This document shows, piece after piece, positions 52,301 to 60,453 of a DNA stretch of 64,000 nt. Position numbers and translations under genes: made by a program. Within the stretch, counting starts at the first letter, position 1. Each line of letters opens with the position of its first letter. Source of the DNA: an uncultured Eubacteriales bacterium (GTDB lineage: Bacteria > Bacillota > Clostridia > Christensenellales > Aristaeellaceae); assembly GCA_902781095.1 (NCBI GenBank), contig CACZHW010000007.1, forward strand, positions 42,067-106,066, read 5' to 3'. Below the pieces are notes generated by a model. It made no database searches. It was not told the DNA's origin and saw only the letters and a program-made list of their open reading frames with translations.

Positions 52301-52893
52301 CGGAGGAATACATCAGCTGTAAGGAACGCTTTGATGACCTCACGCGGCAGAAGGACGACATGGTCCGCGCCAGGGAGGATCTGCAGAAGATCATCAACGC
52401 GCTCCAGCGGGAGATGGAACAGCAGTTTTTGACGAGCTTCCGGCTGCTGCAGCGCTATCTGTCGGAGACGTTCACGCGGCTCTTCGGCGGCGGCAGCGCC
52501 GAGCTGCGGCTTTCCGATGAGAGCGACGTGCTGGGCAGCGGCATCGAGATCGCGGCGCAGCCGCCGGGCAAGAAGCTGCAGATGCTCTCCCTGCTCTCCG
52601 GCGGAGAGCGGGCGCTGACGGCGATCGCGATTCTCTTTGCCATGCTGAAACTGAAACCCACGCCGTTCTGCTTCCTCGACGAGATCGAGGCGGCGCTGGA
52701 CGACGGCAACATTTCGACATTCGCCGAGTACCTTCAGGACTTCTCGAAGCAGACGCAGTTCGTCATCGTAACGCACAGAAAGGGCACGATGGAGCACTGC
52801 GACAGCCTGTACGGCGTCTCCATGGAGGAGAAGGGCGTTTCCAAGATGCTGAGCGTGGAACTGAAGGATGTTGAAGACGATACCGATCTGTAA
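49324..52893 (+). CDS. smc: Chromosome segregation protein SMC
   Basis: The 1189-residue condensin ATPase that compacts and resolves the chromosome. The N-terminal head has Walker A GPNGSGKS (residues 31-38) and the QG motif in VGQGRIDSIL. Coiled coils flank a hinge at about 500-670, and the C-terminal head carries the signature LLSGGERAL near 1092 and Walker B FCFLDEIEAALDD near 1116. The start is GTG 49324. The length is normal. scpA and scpB are not in the window. Confidence 0.98.
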   Translation: MRLKRLEIYGFKSFADRTIIEFDQGITGVVGPNGSGKSNLSDAVRWVLGEQSAKSLRGGKMEDIIFGGTEKRKRLGYCEVSLIFDNEDHTLPIDYAEVMVTRRAYRSGEGEYYLNKTACRLKDILELFRDTGIGRDGYSIVGQGRIDSILSAKSEDRRGVFEEAAGIVKYRARKEESEKRLSNMQDNLVRIEDILSELEKQLGPLEKASKTARHYLALREELRKLECTSFVLRSDRDGQRISEITNLLQELNEQIAGLEQEAADKTAQREEMGERVAGLENAVTECHTALLNVTREAEAREGMLNVLGTEIANAEKEAASARESLDAAGKRFRAIGLEMEAGEQSKRDGEEAIGRLETQYAAAGETVSGLQDRVREAETELENHQTRVIHAINRLSDVKTREARLTTMRTQLQARRGEAEEQIRSFRADAEGIAEQLQEAQAAETALHGQEAAAQGRLQQTDQEQKENSAAIGRLYTELDERNAVQSRAESRLHVLREMARDYAGYQQPVKRVLQRAQGDARIHGVVATLIKVPASYEKAIEAVLGGALQNIVTEDEYAARDMIDFLRKNSIGRATFLPLSTIHGRTLQPAERQVLTMKGCLGVASELISYEPRYRGIVENLLGRTVIAEDLDSGIEIMRKGCHAFRLVTLAGDVMHSGGSMTGGSAASRMTSLLSRDREIEEHVKLLEQTAAEIEQTKAAIRSARERKDALAKDRADLEQKIQQVHIDLSISGERMRTLHRHEAECLEGVKKNEELLSQIDAQLTELETELSSAYTAQEGEQRSSEEMHRRTQELSDALAAQREKLEEGRSLAQSLQLQLTAGRKDLEETVRNLKRLTQERESVSSQQESLEARIGELIVLHQQKMEARAREEAEREACAEKLAAAETALAARRAERADVAKKVEALTTEIERIRETAAAAADRAHKSEITLNRLQSELDQQQQRIWEEYELTYAGAKEYMLPQFDPAKDGQRIGAIRQEIRGIGPVNLSATEEYISCKERFDDLTRQKDDMVRAREDLQKIINALQREMEQQFLTSFRLLQRYLSETFTRLFGGGSAELRLSDESDVLGSGIEIAAQPPGKKLQMLSLLSGGERALTAIAILFAMLKLKPTPFCFLDEIEAALDDGNISTFAEYLQDFSKQTQFVIVTHRKGTMEHCDSLYGVSMEEKGVSKMLSVELKDVEDDTDL

Positions 52894-52913
52894 ATGTCGG
52901 GGAGGAGGATACG

Positions 52914-53909
52914 ATGGGTCTCTTTGGATTCGGAAAAAAGAAGGACGAAGTGCAGGAACCGGCCAAGAGCGGCGCGCCTGACGCGGCTCCGGCGGCAGCG
53001 CCGGAGGAAAAAAGCGGCGTGTTCGGCCGGTTCTGGAAGGGCCTGACGAAGACGCGCACCCATGTCTCCGGCCAGGTGGACGACCTGATCGAGAGCACGG
53101 AGAAGATCGACGAGGACTTCTATGAGTCGCTGATCGACATCCTGATCATGAGCGACATGGGCGTGAAGACGAGCGAGAAGGTGATCGCCGAGCTGAAGCA
53201 CCGCGTGGAGGCTGAAAGGATCACGGACGCCAGACAGGCGCGCAGGACGCTGAAGACGATTCTCAAGGAAATCATGGCAAAGCCGCGGGAGCCGCTCAGC
53301 TGGCCGATGGTTATGCTGGTGGTCGGCGTCAACGGCGTCGGCAAGACGACGACGATCGGCAAACTGGCGCTGCGCTTTAAAAACGCGCGGCACAGCGTCG
53401 TGCTGGCGGCGGCGGACACCTTCCGCGCGGCGGCGGCCGACCAGCTGGAAATCTGGGCCGAACGGGCGGGGGTTCCCATCGTGCGCCACGCCGAAGGGGC
53501 CGATCCGGCCGCGGTGGTCTTCGACGGCGTCAAGAAAGCCCAGGCGACGGAAGCGGATCTGCTGATCGTCGATACGGCCGGCCGGCTGCACAACAAGAAG
53601 AACCTCATGGAGGAGCTCCGCAAGATCGCAAAGGTGATCGACCGGGAATATGCGGGGGCCAACGTGCGCACCTTCCTCGTGCTGGACGCCACGACGGGTC
53701 AGAACGGCCTGCAGCAGGCCAGGGAGTTCGCGGAGGTCACGGAGCTCTCCGGCATCATCCTGACGAAGCTGGACGGCACGGCCAAGGGCGGTATCGTCGT
53801 GGCGATCATGGAAGAACTCGGCCTGCCTGTGCTCTACGTCGGCATGGGCGAGGGCATCGACGACCTGCAGGCGTTCGACGCGGACGCGTTTGTAGAAGCC
53901 ATATTCTGA
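52914..53909 (+). CDS. ftsY: Signal recognition particle receptor FtsY
   Basis: Docks SRP-ribosome complexes at the membrane. The 331-residue protein has a short acidic/Lys-rich A region (about 1-40), then the N domain and the GTPase G domain. G1 is GVNGVGKTTT near 138-147, followed by DTFRAAAADQL, G3 DTAGR and G4 TKLDGTAKGG. The ATG at 52914 follows GGGGAGGAG. ffh is not adjacent. Confidence 0.97.
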   Translation: MGLFGFGKKKDEVQEPAKSGAPDAAPAAAPEEKSGVFGRFWKGLTKTRTHVSGQVDDLIESTEKIDEDFYESLIDILIMSDMGVKTSEKVIAELKHRVEAERITDARQARRTLKTILKEIMAKPREPLSWPMVMLVVGVNGVGKTTTIGKLALRFKNARHSVVLAAADTFRAAAADQLEIWAERAGVPIVRHAEGADPAAVVFDGVKKAQATEADLLIVDTAGRLHNKKNLMEELRKIAKVIDREYAGANVRTFLVLDATTGQNGLQQAREFAEVTELSGIILTKLDGTAKGGIVVAIMEELGLPVLYVGMGEGIDDLQAFDADAFVEAIF

Positions 53910-53930
53910 CGGGCGGGGAGGCGGAAGGAC

Positions 53931-54467
53931 ATGAGGGCAATCCGGCGGTTTCTGGCGTTTATCGCCTCCAGGCTGTTCTTTGTCACGCTCATCGTTTCCC
54001 TGGCCATCCTGTCCTTTTACACGGCCATGAATGTCGCCAACATCTGGATTCTGACCGATGAAGGGCTGGAGGCGCGGGCCCGGGCGGTCATACAGGGGAC
54101 GGATACGGCATCCCTGACCAATTACTTTACGGAGGAGTTCATCCTGCAGGATCCGGTCCTCATGGTGGGCACGGGCGCATCCTCGCCTTACCGCGATTAC
54201 TCGGTTCGCGGCATCACGCACAAGACGACGATGCACACCATCTGGGCCTGGCCGTGGGACAACACGGCGACGGCGGAGGTGACGGAGAGCATCCCCTTGA
54301 TCGACGGGACGATTCTGGCCGCGCAGCGCGAGGCGGCGCTGGCCGCGGGCGGAGAGGAGCGGCTGAAGCCGCCCGCCTGGGAGACGAACCGCTACCGCGT
54401 GACGCTCGCGAGGACTGGCGGGCGGTGGAAGATTTCCGCCCTGCAGCGAATGGAGATACGCAATTGA
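53931..54467 (+). CDS. Membrane-anchored protein of unknown function
   Basis: A 178-residue protein with one N-terminal membrane segment (about 15-37, FVTLIVSLAILSFYTAMNVA) after a basic start. The extracytoplasmic domain (about 40-178) contains WAWPWDNTATAEVTESIPLI and ends YRVTLARTGGRWKISALQRM, resembling NTF2-like or SnoaL-type small folds by its closing Trp-Lys-Ile strand. I do not recognise a family. It is locked into the operon: 21 bases after ftsY, and its TGA overlaps the ATG of the dus gene, so translation is coupled. A role tied to membrane targeting is possible but unproven. Confidence 0.7.
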   Translation: MRAIRRFLAFIASRLFFVTLIVSLAILSFYTAMNVANIWILTDEGLEARARAVIQGTDTASLTNYFTEEFILQDPVLMVGTGASSPYRDYSVRGITHKTTMHTIWAWPWDNTATAEVTESIPLIDGTILAAQREAALAAGGEERLKPPAWETNRYRVTLARTGGRWKISALQRMEIRN

Positions 54468-55456
54468 TGGAACCGCTTTGGCGGGAAGGCGCAGCACTGG
54501 CGCCGATGGCAGGAACGACGGACCTCCCCTTCCGGCTGATCTGCCTTGAAATGGGCTGTGCCATGGTGACGACCGAAATGGTGAGCGCAAAGGGGCTCCT
54601 GATGTCGCCGAGGGACGCGTACGCGTCCAGGACGCTGCTGGCGACCTGCCCGCAGGAGAGCGGGCGCGCGGGGCTGCAGATTTTCGGACACGAGCCGCAG
54701 GTGATGGCGAAGGCGGCCAAAGCGATGACGTCGGGCGGAGACTGGGCCTTTCTGGATATCAACATGGGCTGTCCCGTCCCGAAGATCGTCGGCAACGGAG
54801 AGGGCAGCGCGCTGCTGAAGGATCCGGAGGCGGCCGCAAGGGTGATCCGCTCGGTCGCGGAGGAATCCCCGGTGCCGGTCAGCGTAAAGATTCGCCTGGG
54901 ATTCGAGGACCGGAACCGCACGTACCTGACCGTCGGGCAGCTGGCGCAGGAGAGCGGGGCATCCTTCATCACGCTGCACGCTAGAAGCCGGGAGCAGTTT
55001 TACGCCGGGCACGCCGACTGGGATGCCGTCCGCGCCCTCAAGCAGGCGGTTTCCATACCGGTGATCGGCAACGGGGACATCGCCGGCGCCGCGGATGCGC
55101 TGCGGATGATGCGGGAGACGGGCTGCGACGGCGTTGCGGTGGGCCGTGCCGCGCAGGGCAACCCGTGGATCTTCGCCCAGATCCGGGACGCGCTGAACGG
55201 CAGGACGCCGGCGGAACCGGACAGAGAGGAACGTCTTTCCACCCTGCTGCGGCACCTGGACATGCTGTGCGGGCTCAAAGGGGAGACGACGGCCGTCAAG
55301 GAGATGCGCAGGCACGCGGCGGATTACATCCGCGGGATGCGGGACGCGGCGAAGATGCGCGAAAGAATCAACCAAACGGTCAGCAGGGCAGCGTTTTGCG
55401 AACTGATGACGCACTATATGAGAGAATCCAAAGGAGGGAACGAAAATGAATTTTAA
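54467..55456 (+). CDS. dus: tRNA-dihydrouridine synthase
   Basis: A 329-residue FMN enzyme that reduces specific uridines in tRNA. The N-terminus reads LAPMAGTTDLPFRLICLEMG. The active-site region is DINMGCPVPKIVGNGEGSAL with the catalytic Cys near 106. SVKIRLGF, TLHARSREQFYAG, IGNGDI and the FMN phosphate-binding DGVAVGRAAQGNPWIF follow. A DusB-type assignment is most likely for Firmicutes. The ATG overlaps the previous stop by one base. The last 11 bases overlap the flavodiiron gene. Confidence 0.94.
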   Translation: MEPLWREGAALAPMAGTTDLPFRLICLEMGCAMVTTEMVSAKGLLMSPRDAYASRTLLATCPQESGRAGLQIFGHEPQVMAKAAKAMTSGGDWAFLDINMGCPVPKIVGNGEGSALLKDPEAAARVIRSVAEESPVPVSVKIRLGFEDRNRTYLTVGQLAQESGASFITLHARSREQFYAGHADWDAVRALKQAVSIPVIGNGDIAGAADALRMMRETGCDGVAVGRAAQGNPWIFAQIRDALNGRTPAEPDREERLSTLLRHLDMLCGLKGETTAVKEMRRHAADYIRGMRDAAKMRERINQTVSRAAFCELMTHYMRESKGGNENEF

Positions 55457-56606
55457 GGTGGCGGAAGGGATCGTCGGGATCTCCGTGCACGACAAGGAGA
55501 TTGCCCGCTTCGAGGGACAGTATCCGGTACCGGACGGGATCACCTACAACTCTTGGGTGATCGAGGACGACCAGACCATTCTGCTGGACACCGCGGACTC
55601 GGCCTTTACGGGCTGCTGGCTGCGCGAGCTCTCGGCTGTGCTGGGGGAGAAGAAGCCGGACAAACTGGTGATCTCCCACGTGGAGCCGGACCATTCAGGC
55701 TCCATCGCCGCGTTTGTGGAAGCCTATCCGGACGTGACGCTGGTGGGCAACGCGAAGACGTTCGCCATGCTGGACCAGTTTTTCCCGCAGCCGGTCAAGG
55801 CCGCGCGGCAGATTGTGAAGGACGGCGACGTCCTTGAAACGGCGAACCACCGCCTGCGCTTCGTCTTTGCGCCGATGGTGCACTGGCCGGAGGTCATGCT
55901 CGCCTTTGACGAGGCGACGGGCACGCTGTTCTCCGCGGATGCCTTCGGCACCTTCGGCGCCCTGGAGCGGATCGGCGGATGGACGGACGAGGCGCGCCGC
56001 TACTACGGCAACATCGTGGGCAAGTACGGCGCGCAGGTGCAGGCGGTCCTCAAAAAGGCGGCGCAGCTTCCGGTGAAGCGCCTCTGCCCGCTGCACGGGC
56101 CGGTGCTGGAAGAGCAGGCGATGAGCGAGGCGCTCGCATCTTACGAAAAGTGGTCCGCCTGGCAGCCGGAGAGCGACGGCACGCTGATCGTGTGCGCAGG
56201 TTTCCACGGGCACACGTTGGCGGCGGCGGAGCGCATCCGCAGCGAGCTGACGGCGGCGGGCCGCGAGGCCGCGCTGGTGGACCTCACCGCAGAGGACAAG
56301 AGCTATGCCGTCGGCCTGGCGTTCCGCTACGGCCGGATCGTGCTGGCGGCCACGACCTATGACGGCGCATACGCGCCGGCCATGGAGGCCTTCATCAGCT
56401 CCATGAAGATGAAAGGGCTCCAGAACAGACTCTTCGGCCTGGTGGAAAACGGGACCTGGGCGCCGATGGCCGCCAAGCAGATGGCCGCGGCGCTGGAAGG
56501 CCTGAAGAACTGCCGCGTGCTGGAAGAAAAGGTGACCCTCCGTTCCGCGATGAACGCGAAGAACGAAGAGGAGATCCGCGCGCTGTGCGAAGCGCTGTAC
56601 GCGTAA
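55446..56606 (+). CDS. Flavodiiron protein (FprA-like oxygen/nitric oxide reductase)
   Basis: A 386-residue soluble enzyme with a beta-lactamase-fold diiron domain (about 1-245) and a flavodoxin domain (about 250-386). All diiron ligands are present: His78, Glu80, Asp82 and His83 in HVEPDHSG, His146 in VHWPEV, Asp165 in SADAFG and His217 in LHGP. Family members reduce O2 to water or NO to N2O and protect anaerobes. The flavodoxin part shows a divergent FMN loop (AGFHGHTLAAAERI) where a T-x-T/S-G type loop is usual. AAGGAGGG precedes the ATG, which overlaps the dus 3' end. It closes the operon before the terminator at 56613. Confidence 0.9.
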   Translation: MNFKVAEGIVGISVHDKEIARFEGQYPVPDGITYNSWVIEDDQTILLDTADSAFTGCWLRELSAVLGEKKPDKLVISHVEPDHSGSIAAFVEAYPDVTLVGNAKTFAMLDQFFPQPVKAARQIVKDGDVLETANHRLRFVFAPMVHWPEVMLAFDEATGTLFSADAFGTFGALERIGGWTDEARRYYGNIVGKYGAQVQAVLKKAAQLPVKRLCPLHGPVLEEQAMSEALASYEKWSAWQPESDGTLIVCAGFHGHTLAAAERIRSELTAAGREAALVDLTAEDKSYAVGLAFRYGRIVLAATTYDGAYAPAMEAFISSMKMKGLQNRLFGLVENGTWAPMAAKQMAAALEGLKNCRVLEEKVTLRSAMNAKNEEEIRALCEALYA

Positions 56607-56612
56607 AAAAGA

Positions 56613-56651
56613 AAAACTGCTCCGCTTCTCACGGGGCAGTTTTATCTTTTT
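56613..56651. terminator. Bidirectional terminator between the flavodiiron and pseudouridine synthase genes
   Basis: An 11-bp stem AAAACTGCTCC/GGGGCAGTTTT (one T-G wobble) with a 9-base loop is flanked by A and T tracts. The - strand gene ends at 56642, just inside the 3' arm. Confidence 0.85.
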
Positions 56652-57562
56652 CTCAGAAGGGAAAGCAGCTCCAGATCGTCTTCAGCCTGCAGATGCAGCG
56701 TTTCCTGCGTGACCGGGTGAACAAAGCGCAGCCTGTCCGCGCACAGCTGCTGCCGCCCGAGCCCCAGCTCCGCGGACAGGGCGGCGGAGGCGGCACTGGC
56801 GTAGCGCGCATCCCCCAGGATGGGACAGCCGGCGCTGCTCAGGTGCACGCGCAGCTGGTGCGTCCGGCCGGTTACGGGGCGAAGGCGGACGAGGGTCACC
56901 GGCACGGCGGCGGATCCCGCCGGGAAGGTCGCGAGGCAGCGGTAGCGCGTGAGAGCGGGCTGCCCTGCTTCAGAGACGCAGCGGGTGAAGCTGTCCGGTG
57001 CTGCGCGCGCAATCGGCGCGTCGATGACGCCCGCGTCAGGGGACGGTACGCCGCAAACGATCGCCAGGTAGCCCTTCTCAAAGCCGTCGCCGGCCAGCTG
57101 CTGCTGGAGCAGCCACTGGACGTGGGGCAGCTTTGCAAACAGCACGATGCCGCTCGTCTCGCTGTCCAGCCTGTGGACGGGATGGGCGGGCCTGCTAAGA
57201 TAAGCGATCACCCGGCCTTCCAGCGTATCGCCGCCGCGGGAGACGGAAGGGGAAGGGTGGGTTTGCAGAAAAGGCGGTTTCCACACGGCCAGCAGAAAGT
57301 CGTCTTCAAAGACGACGCGCAGCGGCGCGGCGGGGGAGGGCACGGGTGCGTTTGCCGGCCCGTATGCCGGGAGGTCGACGGCGACGATCTCCCCCGCGTG
57401 GACGGGCTGGTTGGCAAACCTCGGCATGCCGTCCACGGTGATCAGCCGGCCTTCGCGCTTCAGGCGGCGCAGCATGGTTCCCGAAAGCCCGGCGCGGCGG
57501 CGCAGGAACAGGTCCAGGCGCAGCCCGCCGTCCTCGGGCGGAACTTTCAGGCGAAAGAGCAT
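56642..57562 (-). CDS. RluA-family 23S rRNA/tRNA pseudouridine synthase
   Basis: A 306-residue protein: an S4-like RNA-binding domain (LRLDLFLRRRAGLSGTMLRR, about 12-70), then the catalytic domain with PVHRLDSETSGIVLFAK (active Asp), FEKGYLAIVCG and RPVTGRTHQLRVHL. The exact uridine target (RluC/RluD class) is not clear. I start at base 57562 because AAAGGAG sits 5 bases before this ATG; an ATG at 57577 and a longer frame to 57709 exist but lack ribosome sites and enter the promoter. It is a single gene transcribed divergently from rpsO. Confidence 0.92.
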   Translation of the reverse strand: MLFRLKVPPEDGGLRLDLFLRRRAGLSGTMLRRLKREGRLITVDGMPRFANQPVHAGEIVAVDLPAYGPANAPVPSPAAPLRVVFEDDFLLAVWKPPFLQTHPSPSVSRGGDTLEGRVIAYLSRPAHPVHRLDSETSGIVLFAKLPHVQWLLQQQLAGDGFEKGYLAIVCGVPSPDAGVIDAPIARAAPDSFTRCVSEAGQPALTRYRCLATFPAGSAAVPVTLVRLRPVTGRTHQLRVHLSSAGCPILGDARYASAASAALSAELGLGRQQLCADRLRFVHPVTQETLHLQAEDDLELLSLLRKR

Positions 57563-57614
57563 AAGCGCTCCTTTCATCAGGCGGATAAAGCGGCGCGGGG
57601 CCGCGGCTGCGCCC

Positions 57615-57643
57615 ATCGTATCAGAGGCGGACGGGCACGTCAA
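57615..57643 (-). promoter_or_regulatory. Candidate promoter for the pseudouridine synthase gene
   Basis: On the - strand: TTGACG (57643-57638), 17-bp spacer, TACGAT (57620-57615) with TG-A extended -10, about 50 bases before the start codon. Confidence 0.55.
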
Positions 57644-57726
57644 TGGGAAAAACGGGAAAGCCCCGGCGCGCAGGCGCAAAAACTGCACAAAGTCGCGGAG
57701 AATCTGCAAAAAGCGTGAAAGGACGG

Positions 57727-57755
57727 TTTACAAAAGGGCGCTGGGATGTTAAAAT
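57727..57755 (+). promoter_or_regulatory. Strong promoter of rpsO
   Basis: TTTACA (57727-57732), 17-bp spacer, TAAAAT (57750-57755), with an extended TG-T. Start expected near 57762. Confidence 0.85.
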
Positions 57756-57761
57756 AGCGGA

Positions 57762-57853
57762 CGGTCCGAACCGCATGCGCGGCAGTACGCCTCTCCAAGA
57801 CGGCTGGCCATGCTTGCGGCGATTGGCAAAAAACATTATTTGGAGGAAGTACC
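57762..57853 (+). promoter_or_regulatory. rpsO 5' leader with stem structures
   Basis: A 92-base leader that can form an outer stem GCATG (57773-57777)/CATGC (57809-57813) with further GC-rich pairings inside, then an A-rich stretch and TGGAGGAAG. S15 is known to autoregulate through leader RNA structures of differing shapes in several bacteria; whether this leader is one is inference. Confidence 0.35.
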
Positions 57854-58117
57854 ATGGATAAGGCAACCAAGGAAGCAATCATCAAAGAGTATGCCCGTCA
57901 CGAGGGCGACACCGGCAGCCCCGAGGTTCAGATCGCGCTGCTGACCGCGCGCATCAACCACCTCAACGAGCATCTCAAGGATCACAAGAAGGATCATCAT
58001 TCTCATCGCGGCCTGCTGCTGATGGTCGGTCAGCGCCGCAGCATGATGGATTATCTGCGTCGGATCGACATCGAGCGTTACCGCGCTCTGATTGCGAAGC
58101 TGGGCCTGCGCAAGTAA
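57854..58117 (+). CDS. rpsO: 30S ribosomal protein S15
   Basis: An 87-residue primary 16S rRNA-binding protein. It shows the conserved [20 protein letters not shown] and [19 protein letters not shown], ending [16 protein letters not shown]. The length is exact for the family. The codon use (cgt, ggt, tct among GC-ending codons) differs from neighbours in the way of highly expressed genes. The order rpsO-pnp is near universal. Confidence 0.99.
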   Translation: MDKATKEAIIKEYARHEGDTGSPEVQIALLTARINHLNEHLKDHKKDHHSHRGLLLMVGQRRSMMDYLRRIDIERYRALIAKLGLRK

Positions 58118-58149
58118 GCCGGGGTTCGCAGCGGGATGAGTCCCAGATG

Positions 58150-58188
58150 GCCGTCGTTTGGGAGCAGCTTCCAAACGGCGGCTTTTTT
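58150..58188 (+). terminator. Terminator between rpsO and pnp
   Basis: A 12-bp stem GCCGTCGTTTGG/CCAAACGGCGGC (one T-G wobble) closes on a short loop and is followed by six T. pnp expression presumably uses partial read-through, as no clear promoter is seen after it. Confidence 0.85.
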
Positions 58189-58249
58189 CGGGTCAGGAGG
58201 GTTCCGGCCCGTGGTGTGTGGAGTGGCAGAGAATTGAAAGGAGTAACCC

Positions 58250-60397
58250 ATGGAAAAGGTCTACAGCATGGAACTGGCTGGCCGTACGCTCAGCCTGGAG
58301 TTCGGCAAGTACTGCGGACAGGCGAATGGTTCCGTGTTCGTGCATCTGGGCGACACGGTGGTGATGGTCAACGTCACCGCGGCGGACAAGCCGCGTGAGG
58401 GACAGGATTTCTTCCCCCTGAGCGTTGATTTTGAAGAGAAGATGTATTCCGTCGGCAAGATCCCCGGCGGCTTCATCAAGCGCGAGGGCCGTCCCTCCGA
58501 GAAGGCGACGCTGACCGCGCGCCTCATCGACCGCCCGCTGCGCCCGCTCTTCAACAAGGGCATGCGCAACGACGTGCAGGTCGTCTGCACGGTTCTCTCG
58601 GTGGAGCAGGACGTGCCCCCCGATATCCCCGCGATGATCGGCGCTTCCGCCGCGATCGCGGTGAGCGACATCCCGTGGGCCGGCCCCATCGGCGGCGTGT
58701 CCGTCGGCCTGGTGGACGGCGAGGTGGTCATCAACCCCGATCTGGAGCAGCGCGCTGTCTCCAAGCTGAACCTGACGGTCGCCGGCACGGATGAAGCCGT
58801 GCTGATGGTGGAAGCCGGCGCCAAGGAGATCAGCGAGGACGACATGCTGAAGGCGATCCTCACGGGTCACGAGGCGATCAAGAAGATCGTGGCCTTCCAG
58901 AAGGAGATCGTCGCCGAGATCGGCAAAGAGAAGAAGGACTTCCCGGTTTACGAGACCGGCGAGGACGTGAAGGAAGCCGTACACGCAGACTTCCTCGGCC
59001 GCACGGAGTGGGCGTTCGAGGCGTTTGACCGCCACGAGCGCGGCGACCGCGAGAACATCGTGAAGGAAGAAGCGCACGAGAAGTACGCGGAGCGCTTTGA
59101 AGGCCGCATGGCCGAGGTGGACGACGCGCTGTACTACCTCGACAAAGAGGTCATGCGCCGCAAGATCCTGGAGCAGGGCGTGCGCCCCGACGGACGCAGC
59201 CTGACGCAGATCCGCCCCATCTGGTGCGAGACCGGCGTGCTGCCCCGGGTGCACGGCTCCGGCGTGTTCACGCGCGGCGAGACGCAGGTCATGTCCGTGG
59301 CCACGCTGGCGCCCGTCAGCGAGGCGCAGGTCATCGAAGGTCTGGGCGCGGAGACCAGCGAACGCTACATGCACAACTACAACATGCCCCCCTACGCCTC
59401 CGGCGAAGCGGGCCGCATGAAGAGCCCCGGCCGCCGCGAGATCGGCCACGGCGCGCTGGCCAAGCGCGCGCTGGAGCCGGTCATCCCGCCGGTTGAGGAG
59501 TTCCCGTACGCCATCCGCGTGGTCAGCGAGGTGCTCAGCTCCAACGGCTCCACCTCCCAGGCCTCCGTCTGCGGCTCCACGCTGGCGCTGATGGACGCGG
59601 GCGTGCCGATCGCGGCGCCCGTCGCCGGTGTGGCCATGGGCCTCATCAAGGACGCGGAGAGCGGCAAGGTGGCCGTGCTGACCGACATCCAGGGCCTGGA
59701 AGACTTCCTGGGCGACATGGACTTCAAGGTCGCCGGCACCATGAACGGCATCACCGCCATCCAGATGGACATCAAGATCAAGGGCATCGACGAGGCGATT
59801 CTGCGCCAGGCGCTCTCCCAGGCGCTGGACGGCCGGCTGTTCATCCTGCAGAAGATGCTGGAAGTGCTGCCGCAGCCGCGCGAGCACCTGTCCAAGTACG
59901 CGCCCAAGATCATGCGCTTCATGATCAACCCGGAGAAGATCAGCGAGGTCATCGGCCCGCGCGGCAAGATGATCAACAAGATCATCGATGAGACCGGCGT
60001 CAAGATCGACATCGAGGACGACGGCAGCGTTTACATCGCCACGCCGGATGAGGAAGCCGCCCAGAAGGCGCGCCGCCTCATCGAGGGCATCGCCAAGGAT
60101 ATCGAGGTCGGCGAGGTCTATCTGGGCAAGGTCGTGCGGATGATGAACTTCGGCGTCTTCGTCGAGCTGCTGCCCGGCAAGGACGGCATGATCCACATCT
60201 CCAAGCTCGCCAAGGGCCGCGTGGAGAAGTGCGAGGACGTCGTCTCCATCGGCGACGAGATCGAGGTCAAGGTCGCGGAGATCGATGCGCAGGGCCGCAT
60301 CAACCTCATCCGCAACGACATCGACTACGGTTCCGCTCCGGATACGCCCCGGCGTACGGCCGGCCAGCGCCCGCCGCGCAGGGAATCCAACCGCTGA
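58250..60397 (+). CDS. pnp: Polyribonucleotide nucleotidyltransferase (PNPase)
   Basis: A phosphorolytic 3'-5' exoribonuclease of RNA decay. The 715-residue protein has two RNase PH-like cores: the first with [20 protein letters not shown], the second with [14 protein letters not shown] and [22 protein letters not shown] domain follows ([20 protein letters not shown]), then an S1 domain ([19 protein letters not shown]). The ATG at 58250 follows GAAAGGAG. Confidence 0.98.
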   Translation: MEKVYSMELAGRTLSLEFGKYCGQANGSVFVHLGDTVVMVNVTAADKPREGQDFFPLSVDFEEKMYSVGKIPGGFIKREGRPSEKATLTARLIDRPLRPLFNKGMRNDVQVVCTVLSVEQDVPPDIPAMIGASAAIAVSDIPWAGPIGGVSVGLVDGEVVINPDLEQRAVSKLNLTVAGTDEAVLMVEAGAKEISEDDMLKAILTGHEAIKKIVAFQKEIVAEIGKEKKDFPVYETGEDVKEAVHADFLGRTEWAFEAFDRHERGDRENIVKEEAHEKYAERFEGRMAEVDDALYYLDKEVMRRKILEQGVRPDGRSLTQIRPIWCETGVLPRVHGSGVFTRGETQVMSVATLAPVSEAQVIEGLGAETSERYMHNYNMPPYASGEAGRMKSPGRREIGHGALAKRALEPVIPPVEEFPYAIRVVSEVLSSNGSTSQASVCGSTLALMDAGVPIAAPVAGVAMGLIKDAESGKVAVLTDIQGLEDFLGDMDFKVAGTMNGITAIQMDIKIKGIDEAILRQALSQALDGRLFILQKMLEVLPQPREHLSKYAPKIMRFMINPEKISEVIGPRGKMINKIIDETGVKIDIEDDGSVYIATPDEEAAQKARRLIEGIAKDIEVGEVYLGKVVRMMNFGVFVELLPGKDGMIHISKLAKGRVEKCEDVVSIGDEIEVKVAEIDAQGRINLIRNDIDYGSAPDTPRRTAGQRPPRRESNR

Positions 60398-60411
60398 GGC
60401 ATAAAATGCAG

Positions 60412-60439
60412 GAGGGCCGCCGAGAGGGCGGCCCTCTTT
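60412..60439 (+). terminator. Terminator after pnp
   Basis: A 10-bp GC-rich stem GAGGGCCGCC/GGCGGCCCTC with a short GAGAG loop, followed by TTT only; the tract is short, so read-through into the peptidase gene is likely. Confidence 0.7.
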
Positions 60440-60453
60440 GACAGGAAAGACAG

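Noticed and set aside
56585..57718. A 377-codon + strand frame after the flavodiiron gene
   Set aside because: Antisense of the RluA-family pseudouridine synthase, whose HRLD motif and start site are clear.
60438..60443. A TTGACA box just before the M16 peptidase gene
   Set aside because: A -10 box at the right distance would fall inside the coding region, and none is present.
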